Shown one piece after another: positions 18,604-26,498 of a stretch of 64,000 bases of DNA (within the stretch, counting starts at the first letter, position 1; each line of letters opens with the position of its first letter). The notes below the pieces were generated by a model, which made no database searches, had not been told where the DNA came from, and saw only the letters and a list, made by a program, of their open reading frames with translations. Made by a program: the position numbers and the translations under genes. The DNA is from Pseudomonas delhiensis. Its GTDB lineage: Bacteria > Pseudomonadota > Gammaproteobacteria > Pseudomonadales > Pseudomonadaceae. The stretch spans positions 62,001-126,000 of the forward strand of contig NZ_FZPC01000022.1 of assembly GCF_900187975.1 (NCBI RefSeq). The letters are read 5' to 3'.

Positions 18604-19731
18604 ATGGCACCGCTGAATGCCTGGCTCGACCTGGCCTTTCTCGGCCACCTGCTGCTGGTGATAGTCGCCGTCCTGGTCGCATTCGGGCTGCTTCGCCTGC
18701 TCCTCGGGTCCCTGAGAAAGCGCCTGGAGGCGCGGACGAGCCAATGGGCCCGCTATGCCTCGGCCATCGCGAACAGGACCAGCAACTTCCTGCTGTTCGT
18801 CTTCTCGCTGATGCTGGCCCTCAAGTTCGTCGCCTTCCCCGCCAACTGGGAGGCGGCCCTGGCCCATGGCTGGTTCGTCGTCCTGGCGCTGCAGGTGGCC
18901 CTCTGGCTCGACGCCTGCGTGCGCCTGTGGACCGGGGAACTGGCCCGCTCGCGCTTCGGGGGCATCCGCAACCCGGTGATGACGACCCTCCTCTCGGTGG
19001 TGATCCTGATCGTCGTCTGGGCCGTGATGCTGCTTTCCATCCTGGCGAACCTGGGCGTCGACATCACCGCCCTGGTCGCCAGCCTGGGCGTGGGCGGCAT
19101 CGCGGTGGCGCTCGCCGTGCAGACCCTGTTGAGCGATGTGTTCGCGTCGCTCTCGATCGGCTTCGACAAGCCCTTCGAGATCGGCGACTTCATCGTGTTC
19201 GGCGACGTGGCCGGCACCATCGAGCACATCGGGCTCAAGACCACGCGCATCCGCAGCCTCAGTGGCGAGCAGATCGTCTGCTCCAACACCGAACTGCTCA
19301 AGCAGACGCTGCATAACTACAAGCGGATGAACACCAGGCGAATCGTCTTCCAGTTCGGCATCAGCTACCGGACCTCGGCCGACAAGGCGAAGGCGGTGGC
19401 GGAGCTGGTGAAGGAAATCATCGACGCCCAGGCGGAGGCGAAGTTCGACCGTGCCCACTTCCTCGCCTTCGACGAGAGCCGCCTGCTCTACGAGGTCGTC
19501 TACATCATGCAGACGGCCGACTACAACCGCTACATGGACGTGCAGCAGCAGATCAACCTCCGGCTGCTGGCCGGGGTGAAGGAACTGGGCGTCGATTTCG
19601 CCTTCCCGGTCCGCGAGCTGCGCAACGTCGAGGCAATGCCCACGCCGCCGCGCAGCGCCGAACGCCAGTCGGCGGCCGCCTTCGCCCACCCACAGGCGCA
19701 AGGCGGCAGCCGGGACTCCACCAGCCATTGA
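18604..19731 (+). CDS. MscS-family mechanosensitive channel
   Basis: 375 aa, similar in plan to extended MscS/YnaI channels. Four hydrophobic helices span about residues 10-35, 60-80, 85-105 and 125-150. The pore helix and beta domain follow: LVASLGVGGIAVALAVQ then DVFASLSIGFDKPFEIGDFI and GTIEHIGLKTTRIRSL, all diagnostic for MscS. The C-terminal cytoplasmic vestibule ends near residue 350, with an Ala/Ser/Gln-rich tail. It should release solutes on osmotic downshock. GGGGGA precedes the ATG. It is divergent from the 18408 gene, sharing the TGAAC motif region. Confidence 0.92.
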   Translation: MAPLNAWLDLAFLGHLLLVIVAVLVAFGLLRLLLGSLRKRLEARTSQWARYASAIANRTSNFLLFVFSLMLALKFVAFPANWEAALAHGWFVVLALQVALWLDACVRLWTGELARSRFGGIRNPVMTTLLSVVILIVVWAVMLLSILANLGVDITALVASLGVGGIAVALAVQTLLSDVFASLSIGFDKPFEIGDFIVFGDVAGTIEHIGLKTTRIRSLSGEQIVCSNTELLKQTLHNYKRMNTRRIVFQFGISYRTSADKAKAVAELVKEIIDAQAEAKFDRAHFLAFDESRLLYEVVYIMQTADYNRYMDVQQQINLRLLAGVKELGVDFAFPVRELRNVEAMPTPPRSAERQSAAAFAHPQAQGGSRDSTSH

Positions 19732-19740
19732 GCGGGCGCT

Positions 19741-20094
19741 TCAGTCCCCGGGGGCGGAACGCTCGTAGCGCGCATTGAACGCCTGGATGAAGGCATTGCG
19801 CAGGATGCCGAGGAAGGCCTGGAAAGCGCTGACGTCCTGGTCATGGATGTTGCCGCTGAGGTCGACGCGGGTAGCGAACGGGTCCTTGCGCTGGTTCTTC
19901 AGCAGCGTCTCGCCGCCGCCGACCAGGGCTTCCCATATGGAGCGGAACAGGCCACGTCCTGCTGCCAGTTGAACACGTCGACGTCGCGCAGGCGCAGTGC
20001 GAAGCCCTCGAAGTCGGAGAAGGGGTCGAAGGACGCCTGCGCTTCCAGCGGCGCCTGGCCGAACAGCCGGGCATGGCCTTCGAAGCGCGCCACG
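19741..20094 (-). pseudogene. C-terminal remnant of a DUF748 (AsmA-like) gene
   Basis: On the minus strand the segment ending at TGA (19741-19743) reads LFRSIWEALVGGGETLLK, then DLSGNIHDQDVSAFQAFLG and RNAFIQAFNARYER, which is the typical DUF748 C-terminus. Upstream, after a frameshift near 19945, the other frame reads EAQASFDPFSDFEGFALRLRD, also typical. Nothing of the large N-terminal part exists, and the remnant stops where the repeat at 20096-20153 begins. It is therefore a non-functional relic of an outer-membrane-lipid-homeostasis-type protein. Confidence 0.7.
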
Positions 20095-20095
20095 G

Positions 20096-20153
20096 CGGAT
20101 AACGCTGCGTCAGCCGGCCGGCAGGGCGAATAACCGTTCGCGGTTATCCGCCG
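20096..20153. repeat. Composite family-2 repeat
   Basis: CGGATAACGCTGCGTCAGCC followed by a spacer and AGGGCGAATAACCGTTCGCGG-TTATCCGCC. The same two-part unit recurs at 56169-56229 (CGGATAACGCAGCGTCAGCC then GTAGGGCGAATAACCGTTCG). It forms the boundary of the DUF748 remnant. Confidence 0.8.
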
Positions 20154-20188
20154 CTGGCCCAAACACCGCGCTCCCACCCGGGCTCACC

Positions 20189-22315
20189 TCATGCCGGCAG
20201 CGCCCCCACCTGCGCTTCCCTGGCCCAGATACGGTGCTGCAGCAACGCGTTCTTCAACCCGCCGAACACGTCCGCCACCGTCGCCCCCATCACCAGGCCA
20301 TCGTCCGGCTGCAGGCCCAGCTGCCCCGGCAGGGCCTGGCCGTCGCCGCTGAAGGCCAGCGGCTTGAGGTGCTTGTAGGCCTCCAGCAGGTAGTGCATGC
20401 CGGCGCCGTCCGCGCCCAGGGTGACCGCCACCCCGCCGGGCACGTAGACCGCGTCGAAGGCCACCGAGGGTAGGCCGTCCCAGGTGCCCTGGGGCGTCAG
20501 GGTGGCGCCGCTGCCGGCCTTGACCGGCGCCGCCGTGGGGGCGATCAGCCTGGCGCTGGCGCCCTCCGCGCCCAGGGCCTGGAGCATGTCGCCGACCTCC
20601 CCTTCGCTGGCGCCGTCGGCGATCAGGATCGCCACCTTGCGCGAGCGGATGTCGCCGGGCAGCAGGTTCACCTGGCTCAACGCCGGCGAGGGCTGCGGCG
20701 GCGTGCGCCGCGGGGCCCGGGCGGTGACCTGCACGCCGATGCGCTGTGCCACCCGTGCGGCCAGCTGGGCGTCGATGTTCGCCAGCACCTCGTTGACCTC
20801 GCGTTCGCGGATGGCCTGGCGCTCCACCTTGCCCAGCTCGAAGGCGTAGGCCGCCACCACGTGGTTCTGCTCGGCCTCGCTCAGGCTGTGCCAGAACAGC
20901 GCGGCCTGGCTGAAGTGGTCGCCGAAGGAGTCCGGGCGCTCGCGCACCTTGGTGCCGGTCATGGGTTCGTGGTAACTGACGAAGCCGCCCTGGCGCGCCG
21001 CCGGCGGCGTCTCCCGGGGCCAGCCGGCGTCGATGGAGTCGGGCTCGTAGGAGGCCCGCCCGCGATGCAGGGTGTGCTGGTGGAAGGCGTCGCGCTGGTT
21101 GTTGTGGAACGGGCACAGCGGCTGGTTGATGGGGATCTGGTTGAAGTTCGGCCCGCCCAGGCGCAGCAGCTGGGTGTCGGTGTAGGAGAACAGCCGGCCC
21201 TGCAGCAGCGGGTCGTTGGTGAAGTCGATGCCCGGCACTATGTGGCCGACGTGGAAGGCCACCTGCTCGGTCTCGGCGAAGAAGTTGTCCGGGTTGCGGT
21301 CCAGCACCATGCGCCCGAGCACCTGCACCGGCACCTGTTCCTCGGGCACCAGCTTGGTGGCGTCGAGCAGGTCGAAGTCGAACTTGTCCTGGTCGTCCTC
21401 GGCGATCAGCTGCACGCCCAGCTCCCATTCGGGGTAGTCGCCCTTCTCGATGTCTTCCCAGAGCGTGCGGCGGTTGAAGTCCGGGTCCTTGCCGGCGAGC
21501 TTCTGCGCCTCGTCCCAGACCAGCGAGCAGGTGCCGGACTTCGGCCGCCAGTGGAACTTCACCAGGGTGCTCTGGCCATTGGCGTTGACCAGGCGGAAGG
21601 TGTGCACGCCGAAGCCCTGCATGTTGCGGAAGGCGATGGGGATGGCGCGGTCGGACATCAGCCACATGACCATGTGCGCCGACTCCGGCTGCAGCGAGAC
21701 GAAGTCCCAGAAAGTGTCGTGGGCCGAGGCGCCGGTGGGGATCTCGTTGTGCGGCTCGGGCTTCACCGCGTGGACGAAGTCGGGGAACTTGATCGCGTCC
21801 TGGATGAAGAACACCGGCATGTTGTTGCCCACCAGGTCGAAATTGCCCTCCTCGGTGTAGAACTTCACCGCGAAGCCACGCACGTCGCGCACGGTATCGG
21901 CCGAGCCGCGCGGCCCCTGCACGGTGGAGAAGCGCACGAACACCGGGGTGCGCTTGCCGGCCTTGCCGAGGAACGCCGCCCTGGTCAGCGCGCTGCAATC
22001 GTCGTAGGCCTCGAAGTAGCCGTGGGCCGCCGAGCCACGGGCGTGGACCACGCGCTCGGGAATGCGCTCGTGGTCGAAGTGGGTGATCTTCTCGCGCATG
22101 ATGAAGTCTTCGAGCAGCGAGGGGCCGCGCGGGCCGGCGCTCAGGGTGTTCTGGTTGTCGGCGATGCGCGTGCCGGTATTGGTGGTCAGGGGCTGCCCGG
22201 TGGCGTCCTCGCGGTAGCGCTCCAGTTGTTCGAGCTTCTCGTTGCCGTTGCCGCGGTCGGTGGTCTGGGTCCCCGCCAGTTGGCTGTGCTTGCCGGACTC
22301 TTTCTTCTGTGTCAT
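20189..22315 (-). CDS. katE: Large-subunit monofunctional catalase, HPII type
   Basis: 708 aa, the size of clade-2 catalases. Active-site His91 is in [12 protein letters not shown], the Asn in [10 protein letters not shown] (about 164-165), and the haem-ligand Tyr in [10 protein letters not shown]. The His of [11 protein letters not shown], which in HPII forms the His-Tyr cross-link, is also kept. The C-terminal domain (about 545-708; [27 protein letters not shown]) is the flavodoxin/DJ-1-like domain found only in large catalases. It removes H2O2 in stationary phase. TGAAC on the minus strand at 22391-22395 lies 76 bp upstream, in a divergent promoter region shared with the four-gene operon at 22498. 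Confidence 0.96.
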   Translation of the reverse strand: MTQKKESGKHSQLAGTQTTDRGNGNEKLEQLERYREDATGQPLTTNTGTRIADNQNTLSAGPRGPSLLEDFIMREKITHFDHERIPERVVHARGSAAHGYFEAYDDCSALTRAAFLGKAGKRTPVFVRFSTVQGPRGSADTVRDVRGFAVKFYTEEGNFDLVGNNMPVFFIQDAIKFPDFVHAVKPEPHNEIPTGASAHDTFWDFVSLQPESAHMVMWLMSDRAIPIAFRNMQGFGVHTFRLVNANGQSTLVKFHWRPKSGTCSLVWDEAQKLAGKDPDFNRRTLWEDIEKGDYPEWELGVQLIAEDDQDKFDFDLLDATKLVPEEQVPVQVLGRMVLDRNPDNFFAETEQVAFHVGHIVPGIDFTNDPLLQGRLFSYTDTQLLRLGGPNFNQIPINQPLCPFHNNQRDAFHQHTLHRGRASYEPDSIDAGWPRETPPAARQGGFVSYHEPMTGTKVRERPDSFGDHFSQAALFWHSLSEAEQNHVVAAYAFELGKVERQAIREREVNEVLANIDAQLAARVAQRIGVQVTARAPRRTPPQPSPALSQVNLLPGDIRSRKVAILIADGASEGEVGDMLQALGAEGASARLIAPTAAPVKAGSGATLTPQGTWDGLPSVAFDAVYVPGGVAVTLGADGAGMHYLLEAYKHLKPLAFSGDGQALPGQLGLQPDDGLVMGATVADVFGGLKNALLQHRIWAREAQVGALPA

Positions 22316-22390
22316 CTGTCCATCTCCTGATCAGGTGGGCGGCGCCCATGGGCGCGCTGGCTCTTGCTTGGGGGCGGGCGCGGCGGCGGA

Positions 22391-22446
22391 GTTCAGGCTT
22401 TTTTCCCGGCGGTGCGCAGGCGGCGCGTTCGGCGTTCGGTTTGAAC
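22391..22446. promoter_or_regulatory. Divergent TGAAC promoter motif pair between katE and the 22498 operon
   Basis: The arms are GGAGTTCAGGCTTTTTTCCC at 22388 (TGAAC towards katE) and CGGTTTGAACCTGCGG at 22437 (TGAAC towards the acyl-CoA dehydrogenase-like gene). The TGAAC starts are 51 bp apart and divergent. The GAACCTGCGG extension is the same as at 5688-5697, upstream of the first DUF4142 gene. A shared factor could switch on katE and the operon together. Confidence 0.5.
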
Positions 22447-22497
22447 CTGCGGCGCTGCATGGCGGTCGGCTGGGAAACGACCTTCGCCGGAGCCGTC

Positions 22498-23523
22498 ATG
22501 CCCCACGACCTGCCCATCGGCCTGCTGCAGGCCCTCGCCGACTTCGAACTCCCCCGCGACCTCAACCGCCAGCCGGCCACCCTGGGCAGCCGCCTGCGCG
22601 AGCTGTGCGCCGCCGGCCTCGACCAGCTGCCCCGCCCCGGCAGCGGCCTGACCCTGCAGCGCTGGCAGGCGCTGGCGGCGGTGTCCGGCAGCGACCTGTC
22701 GTTGCTCAAGCTGTACGAGGGCCACACCGACGCCCTGGCGATCCTCGCCGAGCTGGCCCCCGAGGTGCCGCGCCGCCCCGGCATCTGGGCGGTGTGGGCC
22801 GCCGACCCGCCGGCCCGGCTGGTGCGCATCCAGGCGCGCCGGGGCGACGAGGTACGCATCAGCGGGGTCAAGCCCTGGTGCTCCGGCGCCGCCCAGGTCG
22901 ACCGCGCCCTGGTCAGCGTCCGTGACGAGGACGAGCGCCCGCAGCTGGTGGCGGTGGACCTGGCGCAGCCCGGCGTGCGGGTCGCCGAGGGCGGCTGGAA
23001 CGCCGTGGGCATGGCCGCCACCGCCAGCGTCGAGGTCACCTTCGAGGCGGCCGAGGCGCGTTGCGTGGGCGGACCGCTGGCCTACCTGGAGCGCCCGGGC
23101 TTCTGGCACGGCGCGGCGGGCATCGCCGCCTGCTGGTACGGCGCCGCCAGCCGCCTGGCCAGCTACCTGCAGCATGGGCATACCGACGATCCCCACGCCA
23201 TGGCCCACCTGGGCGCGGTGGACGCCGCCCTGGCCGGCGCCGCCGGCGCGCTGCGCGAATGCGCCAGCTGGATCGACGACAACCCCGACGCCTGCGCCGA
23301 ACTCGGCGCACGGCGGGTGCGGGCCCAGGTCGAGGGCGCCGTGGAGGCGGTGCAGTGGCACGTCGGCCGCGCGCTGGGCGCCACGCCCTTCTGCCGCGAC
23401 CAGCACTTCGCCCAACTGGCCGCCGACCTGCCGGTGTTCCTGCGCCAGAGCCATGGCGAGCGCGACCTGGCCTGCCTGGGGCTGCGCCTGACCGCCCAGG
23501 CCACCGAGGCCTGGGCGCTATGA
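22498..23523 (+). CDS. Acyl-CoA dehydrogenase-like flavoprotein, first gene of a four-gene operon
   Basis: 341 aa. The middle carries acyl-CoA dehydrogenase-like segments: RRPGIWAVWAADPP, EVRISGVKPWCSGAAQVDRA (the flavin-site SG.K.W.SG pattern of ACADs) and VEVTFEAAEA. The C-terminal helical bundle follows. It is shorter than typical 380-aa ACADs and I cannot place the catalytic Glu, so it may be an oxidase or a non-canonical flavin enzyme. The stop overlaps the next ATG (ATGA). The start at 22498 is supported by the position of the TGAAC motif upstream and lack of similarity before it. Confidence 0.8.
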   Translation: MPHDLPIGLLQALADFELPRDLNRQPATLGSRLRELCAAGLDQLPRPGSGLTLQRWQALAAVSGSDLSLLKLYEGHTDALAILAELAPEVPRRPGIWAVWAADPPARLVRIQARRGDEVRISGVKPWCSGAAQVDRALVSVRDEDERPQLVAVDLAQPGVRVAEGGWNAVGMAATASVEVTFEAAEARCVGGPLAYLERPGFWHGAAGIAACWYGAASRLASYLQHGHTDDPHAMAHLGAVDAALAGAAGALRECASWIDDNPDACAELGARRVRAQVEGAVEAVQWHVGRALGATPFCRDQHFAQLAADLPVFLRQSHGERDLACLGLRLTAQATEAWAL

Positions 23524-24281
23524 GCGCGGCACAGGACCCGATCGCCGCGGCCGGCGCCGGCACCGCGCCCGGTGCCTGGCGCACCTGGCCGGGCCTGCAG
23601 CGACTGCCGCGGATTACCCCGCCGGCGCTGCTGGGCGGCGGGCGCCTGGTGCTGGTGGCGCCGCACCCCGACGACGAGGTGCTGGGCTGCGGCGGCCTGC
23701 TGGCCAGCCTGGGCGCTATGGCCGGCGAGACGCTGCTGGTGTCGGTCACCGACGGCGAGGCCAGCCACCCCGGCTCGCCCCTGTGGCCCCGCGAGCGCCT
23801 GCGCGAAGTGCGCCCGCAGGAGAGCCGCGAGGCCCTCGCCCGCCTCGGCCTGGACCTGCCCCGCCTGCACTGGCGGCGCCTGCGCATGGCCGATGGCCAG
23901 GTCGCTGCGGCCACCCTCGACGCCGCCCTGCGCGGCCTGCTGCGCCCCGGCGACAGGCTGGTCAGCACCTGGCGCCACGACGGCCACCCGGACCACGAAC
24001 AGGTCGGCCTGGCCTGCGCGGCGGCGGCCGCCGCCCGCGGCGCGCGCCATTGCGAAGTGCCGATCTGGGCCTGGCACTGGGCCGAGCCCGGCGACCCGCG
24101 CCTGCCCTGGGCGCGGGCCCGGCGCCTGGACCTGGACGAGCGCGCCCTGTGGCGCAAGCGCCGGGCCATCGCCGCCCATGCCAGCCAACTGCAGGCGGAC
24201 CCCAGCCGCGGCGCCGCCCCCATCCTCGGCCCGCACCTGCTGGAAACCCTCAGCCAACCCTTCGAGGTGTACTTCCTGTGA
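23520..24281 (+). CDS. PIG-L/LmbE family N-deacetylase
   Basis: 253 aa. The zinc site is explicit: LVLVAPHPDDEVLGCGG (about residues 42-58) with the PHPDDE motif and RHDGHPDHEQVG with the third ligand His. PIG-L enzymes remove N-acetyl groups from amino sugars such as GlcNAc-PI, GlcNAc-inositol or bacillithiol precursors. The operon neighbours (glycosyltransferase, NodS-like methyltransferase, acyl-CoA-dehydrogenase-like protein) point to an amino-sugar conjugate as substrate; its identity is unknown. It overlaps both neighbouring genes by 4 bp. Confidence 0.9.
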   Translation: MSAAQDPIAAAGAGTAPGAWRTWPGLQRLPRITPPALLGGGRLVLVAPHPDDEVLGCGGLLASLGAMAGETLLVSVTDGEASHPGSPLWPRERLREVRPQESREALARLGLDLPRLHWRRLRMADGQVAAATLDAALRGLLRPGDRLVSTWRHDGHPDHEQVGLACAAAAAARGARHCEVPIWAWHWAEPGDPRLPWARARRLDLDERALWRKRRAIAAHASQLQADPSRGAAPILGPHLLETLSQPFEVYFL

Positions 24282-24862
24282 GCCTGCCCGCCAGCCATTT
24301 CGAGGCGCTGTACGCCGGCGATCCCGACCCCTGGGCCTTTCGCACCCGCTGGTACGAGCGGCGCAAGCGCTCGCTGCTGCTGGCCTGCCTGCCGCGCCCG
24401 CGCTTCGCCCGCGGTTTCGAGCCGGCCTGCGCCAACGGCGAGCTGAGCATCGAACTGGCGCAGCGCTGCGACCAGCTGCTGTGCAGCGACCCCAGCGCCA
24501 CCGCCGTGGGCCTGGCGCGCCAGCGCCTGGCCAGCTGCGACCACGCCCGCGTACGCCAGGGCGGCCTGCCGCAGGACTGGCCCGCCGGCCGTTTCGACCT
24601 GGTGGTGCTCGGCGAGCTGGGCTACTACCTCGCCCCGCCGGCCTGGCGCCTGGCCTGCGAACGCGCCGCCGCCAGCCTGGAACGCGGCGGCGCGTTGGTG
24701 GCCTGCCACTGGCGCCACCCGATCCAGGGCTGCGAGATGGCCGGCGACGACGTCCATGCCCTGCTCGCCGAGGCCATGGGCGCGCCGGCGCGGGTTCGCC
24801 ACCTGGAGCCGGACTTCCGCCTGGAACTGTGGTTCGACGACAGCGCCGGGGCCGCCCCGTGA
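24278..24862 (+). CDS. NodS-like SAM-dependent methyltransferase
   Basis: 194 aa from a GTG start overlapping the previous stop (GTGA). The N-terminal HFEALYAGDPDPWAFRTRWYE is the signature of the NodS/nodulation-type methyltransferase family, and GFEPACANGELSIELAQRC is its SAM motif I. FDLVVLGELGYYL is the motif around the active site. NodS N-methylates a deacetylated GlcNAc in Nod factors after NodB; here a PIG-L deacetylase would replace NodB. GTG rather than an upstream ATG is chosen because the family motif starts 7 residues in. Confidence 0.88.
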   Translation: MSLPASHFEALYAGDPDPWAFRTRWYERRKRSLLLACLPRPRFARGFEPACANGELSIELAQRCDQLLCSDPSATAVGLARQRLASCDHARVRQGGLPQDWPAGRFDLVVLGELGYYLAPPAWRLACERAAASLERGGALVACHWRHPIQGCEMAGDDVHALLAEAMGAPARVRHLEPDFRLELWFDDSAGAAP

Positions 24863-25515
24863 TCGGCGTGCTGGTGCCGGTGCACAATGAGGAAGGCCGC
24901 CTGCGTGGCTGCCTGCTGTCGTTGCTGGAAGCGGCCCGCCACCCGGCCCTGGGCGGCGAGCCGGTGCGCGTGCTGGCGGTGCTCGACAGCTGCACCGACG
25001 GCAGCGCGGCCATCGCCGCCGAGCTGGGCGTGGCGGTGCTGCCGCTGGCGGCGCGCAACGTCGGCCAGGCCCGCCGCGCCGGCGCCCAGCACCTGCTGGG
25101 CCTGGGCGCGCGCTGGCTGGCCTGCACCGACGCCGACAGCTGCGTCGGCCCCGACTGGCTGGTGCGCCAACTGGCCTTCGGCGCCGAGGCGGTGTGCGGC
25201 ACGGTGCGCCTGGACGACTGGTCGGCCCATGCCCCCGAAGTGCGGGCGCGCTACCTGCGCCACTACCAGCCCCGCGAGGGCCACCGCCACGTGCACGGCG
25301 CCAACCTGGGCGTGTGCGCCCTCGCCTATCGCCGCGCCGGCGGCTTCCGCCCGCTGCCCTGCGACGAGGACCTGCACCTGGTACGCGACCTGGAGCGTTG
25401 CGGCGCCCGCATCGTCTGGACGCACCAGACCTGCGTGACCACCAGCGCCCGCCGCGACTACCGCGCCCACGGCGGCTTCGGCGCCTACCTGGAAAGCCTC
25501 GCCGAACCGCTCTGA
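24859..25515 (+). CDS. GT2-family glycosyltransferase
   Basis: 218 aa from a GTG start (GTGA overlap). It has the GT-A fold start IGVLVPVHNEEGRLRGCL, the nucleotide-sugar DxD-type motif CTDADSCVGPDWL, and the late acidic motif PCDEDLHLVRDLE. No membrane helices, so cytosolic, unlike NodC or cellulose synthase. It probably transfers one sugar from an NDP-donor; donor and acceptor are unknown. Last gene of the four-gene coupled operon. Convergent with the 25519 gene three bp away. Confidence 0.88.
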   Translation: MIGVLVPVHNEEGRLRGCLLSLLEAARHPALGGEPVRVLAVLDSCTDGSAAIAAELGVAVLPLAARNVGQARRAGAQHLLGLGARWLACTDADSCVGPDWLVRQLAFGAEAVCGTVRLDDWSAHAPEVRARYLRHYQPREGHRHVHGANLGVCALAYRRAGGFRPLPCDEDLHLVRDLERCGARIVWTHQTCVTTSARRDYRAHGGFGAYLESLAEPL

Positions 25516-25518
25516 GGC

Positions 25519-25761
25519 TCAGGCCGCGCCATCGGGGGCGCCGGCCTGCCAGCCGTCGCCGGGGCCGGTCGCGCCCTCGCCGGGGGTCAGCGGGACGATG
25601 CGCAGCTCGGTGATGTCCGCCGGGTTGGCGTCCGAGTGCAGGCTTTCCAGCTGGAAGCGCGCCTGGTCCGGGGTCAGGTCGCCGCCGGGGGCCTCCACCT
25701 CGTGGGTGCAGGGCTGGCCTTCGAGCTCGTAGTGGATGCGGAAACGCGGGGCTTGCGCCAT
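25519..25761 (-). CDS. Small hypothetical protein, paralogue of 15359-15574
   Basis: 80 aa starting MAQAPRFRIHYELEGQPC. It has the same small alpha/beta layout as the 71-aa protein at 15359-15574 (strand pair around a Y.L..QP motif, helix with LESLHSD, last strand ITELRIVPL), plus a Gly/Ala-rich tail. The function is unknown. Like the paralogue, it sits just downstream of and convergent to a methyltransferase-containing operon. Confidence 0.7.
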   Translation of the reverse strand: MAQAPRFRIHYELEGQPCTHEVEAPGGDLTPDQARFQLESLHSDANPADITELRIVPLTPGEGATGPGDGWQAGAPDGAA

Positions 25762-25935
25762 GGTCCTGTGCCTCCTGGGTGGGCTGCCGCCGGCGGCGGC
25801 CATTCGTCGCAACGCTTGAGCTGTCCGCGGCTCGGCGCCAGCGGTGCGTGGTCTCCGGCTGACCTGTGCGCAGGTCCAGGGTTCAGCCGCGGTCGCCGAC
25901 CGGCTGCGGCGGATGGGCATGCCGGAATGCGGTTA

Positions 25936-25960
25936 TTGCTATAAGAAAAAGTTATAACAA
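25936..25960. promoter_or_regulatory. AT-rich inverted repeat, candidate operator/promoter
   Basis: TTGCTATAA (25936-25944) and TTATAACAA (25952-25960) form an inverted repeat with one mismatch around a seven-base spacer (GAAAAAG). It is a conspicuous AT island in very GC-rich sequence. It lies in the 317-bp gap between the divergent genes at 25519-25761 and 26079-26351. CTATAAG within it resembles a sigma-S -10. The rest of the gap shows nothing recognisable. Confidence 0.4.
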
Positions 25961-26078
25961 CGGTTCGCTAGCCGGCTATCGTTCATTTCCTGGCGTCGGC
26001 TTTTCGGCGTGAGCGGGCCGAAAGGCCCCGGGCCCTGCGCGGGCACGTCTGAGCGAATCGACTACCCGGAGTCCTTCC

Positions 26079-26351
26079 ATGCAAACCTACCTGCAGGCCA
26101 AACGTATCCTCGAAGACAGCTTCGCGCCCTACGGCTGCCGCTGCACGCTCGAGGCGGACGGTTCGATGACCGTGCAATTGCTCGCGCCCAATTCCACGGA
26201 CGTGGAACTGACCGTGCCGAAGATCCCGCGGCAGGACTGGAACAGCCTGCGCGCCGTGGCCAGGCTGGCCCTGGAGCTGCGCCAGACGCTGGACCTGGCG
26301 ATACTGCAGAAGGACCGGCCGGCCTCGGCCATGCACCAGAAGGCCAGCTAG
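26079..26351 (+). CDS. Small hypothetical protein, possible DUF3509 relative
   Basis: 90 aa, soluble. The N-terminal helix (LQAKRILEDSFAPYG) is followed by a strand pair (CRCTLEADGSMTVQLL) and a Leu-rich C-terminal helix (ALELRQTLDLAILQ). The 'F..Y...C.LE.DGSMTV.L' pattern recalls the N-terminal half of the 10499 and 33514 proteins (F..Y...F..RPDGS.L..L), so it may be a short member of that family. No catalytic motif. Confidence 0.68.
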   Translation: MQTYLQAKRILEDSFAPYGCRCTLEADGSMTVQLLAPNSTDVELTVPKIPRQDWNSLRAVARLALELRQTLDLAILQKDRPASAMHQKAS

Positions 26352-26498
26352 GGATTTCCCGAGCCTCGCCGGGGCCGCGTGCCCCCAGCAAACCCCGGCC
26401 CGTCCGCGCCCTGGCCGCCTGCCGCCGCACTGAAAACCTGAACGCCCGCCCCGCCGCCTTCTCAAAACCAGAATGAGCCACGGGACGAGGTACGCAGC

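Noticed and set aside
20861-22330. 489-codon open frame opposite katE
   Set aside because: Shadow of katE with Val/Gln/His/Gly bias; katE has all catalytic residues.
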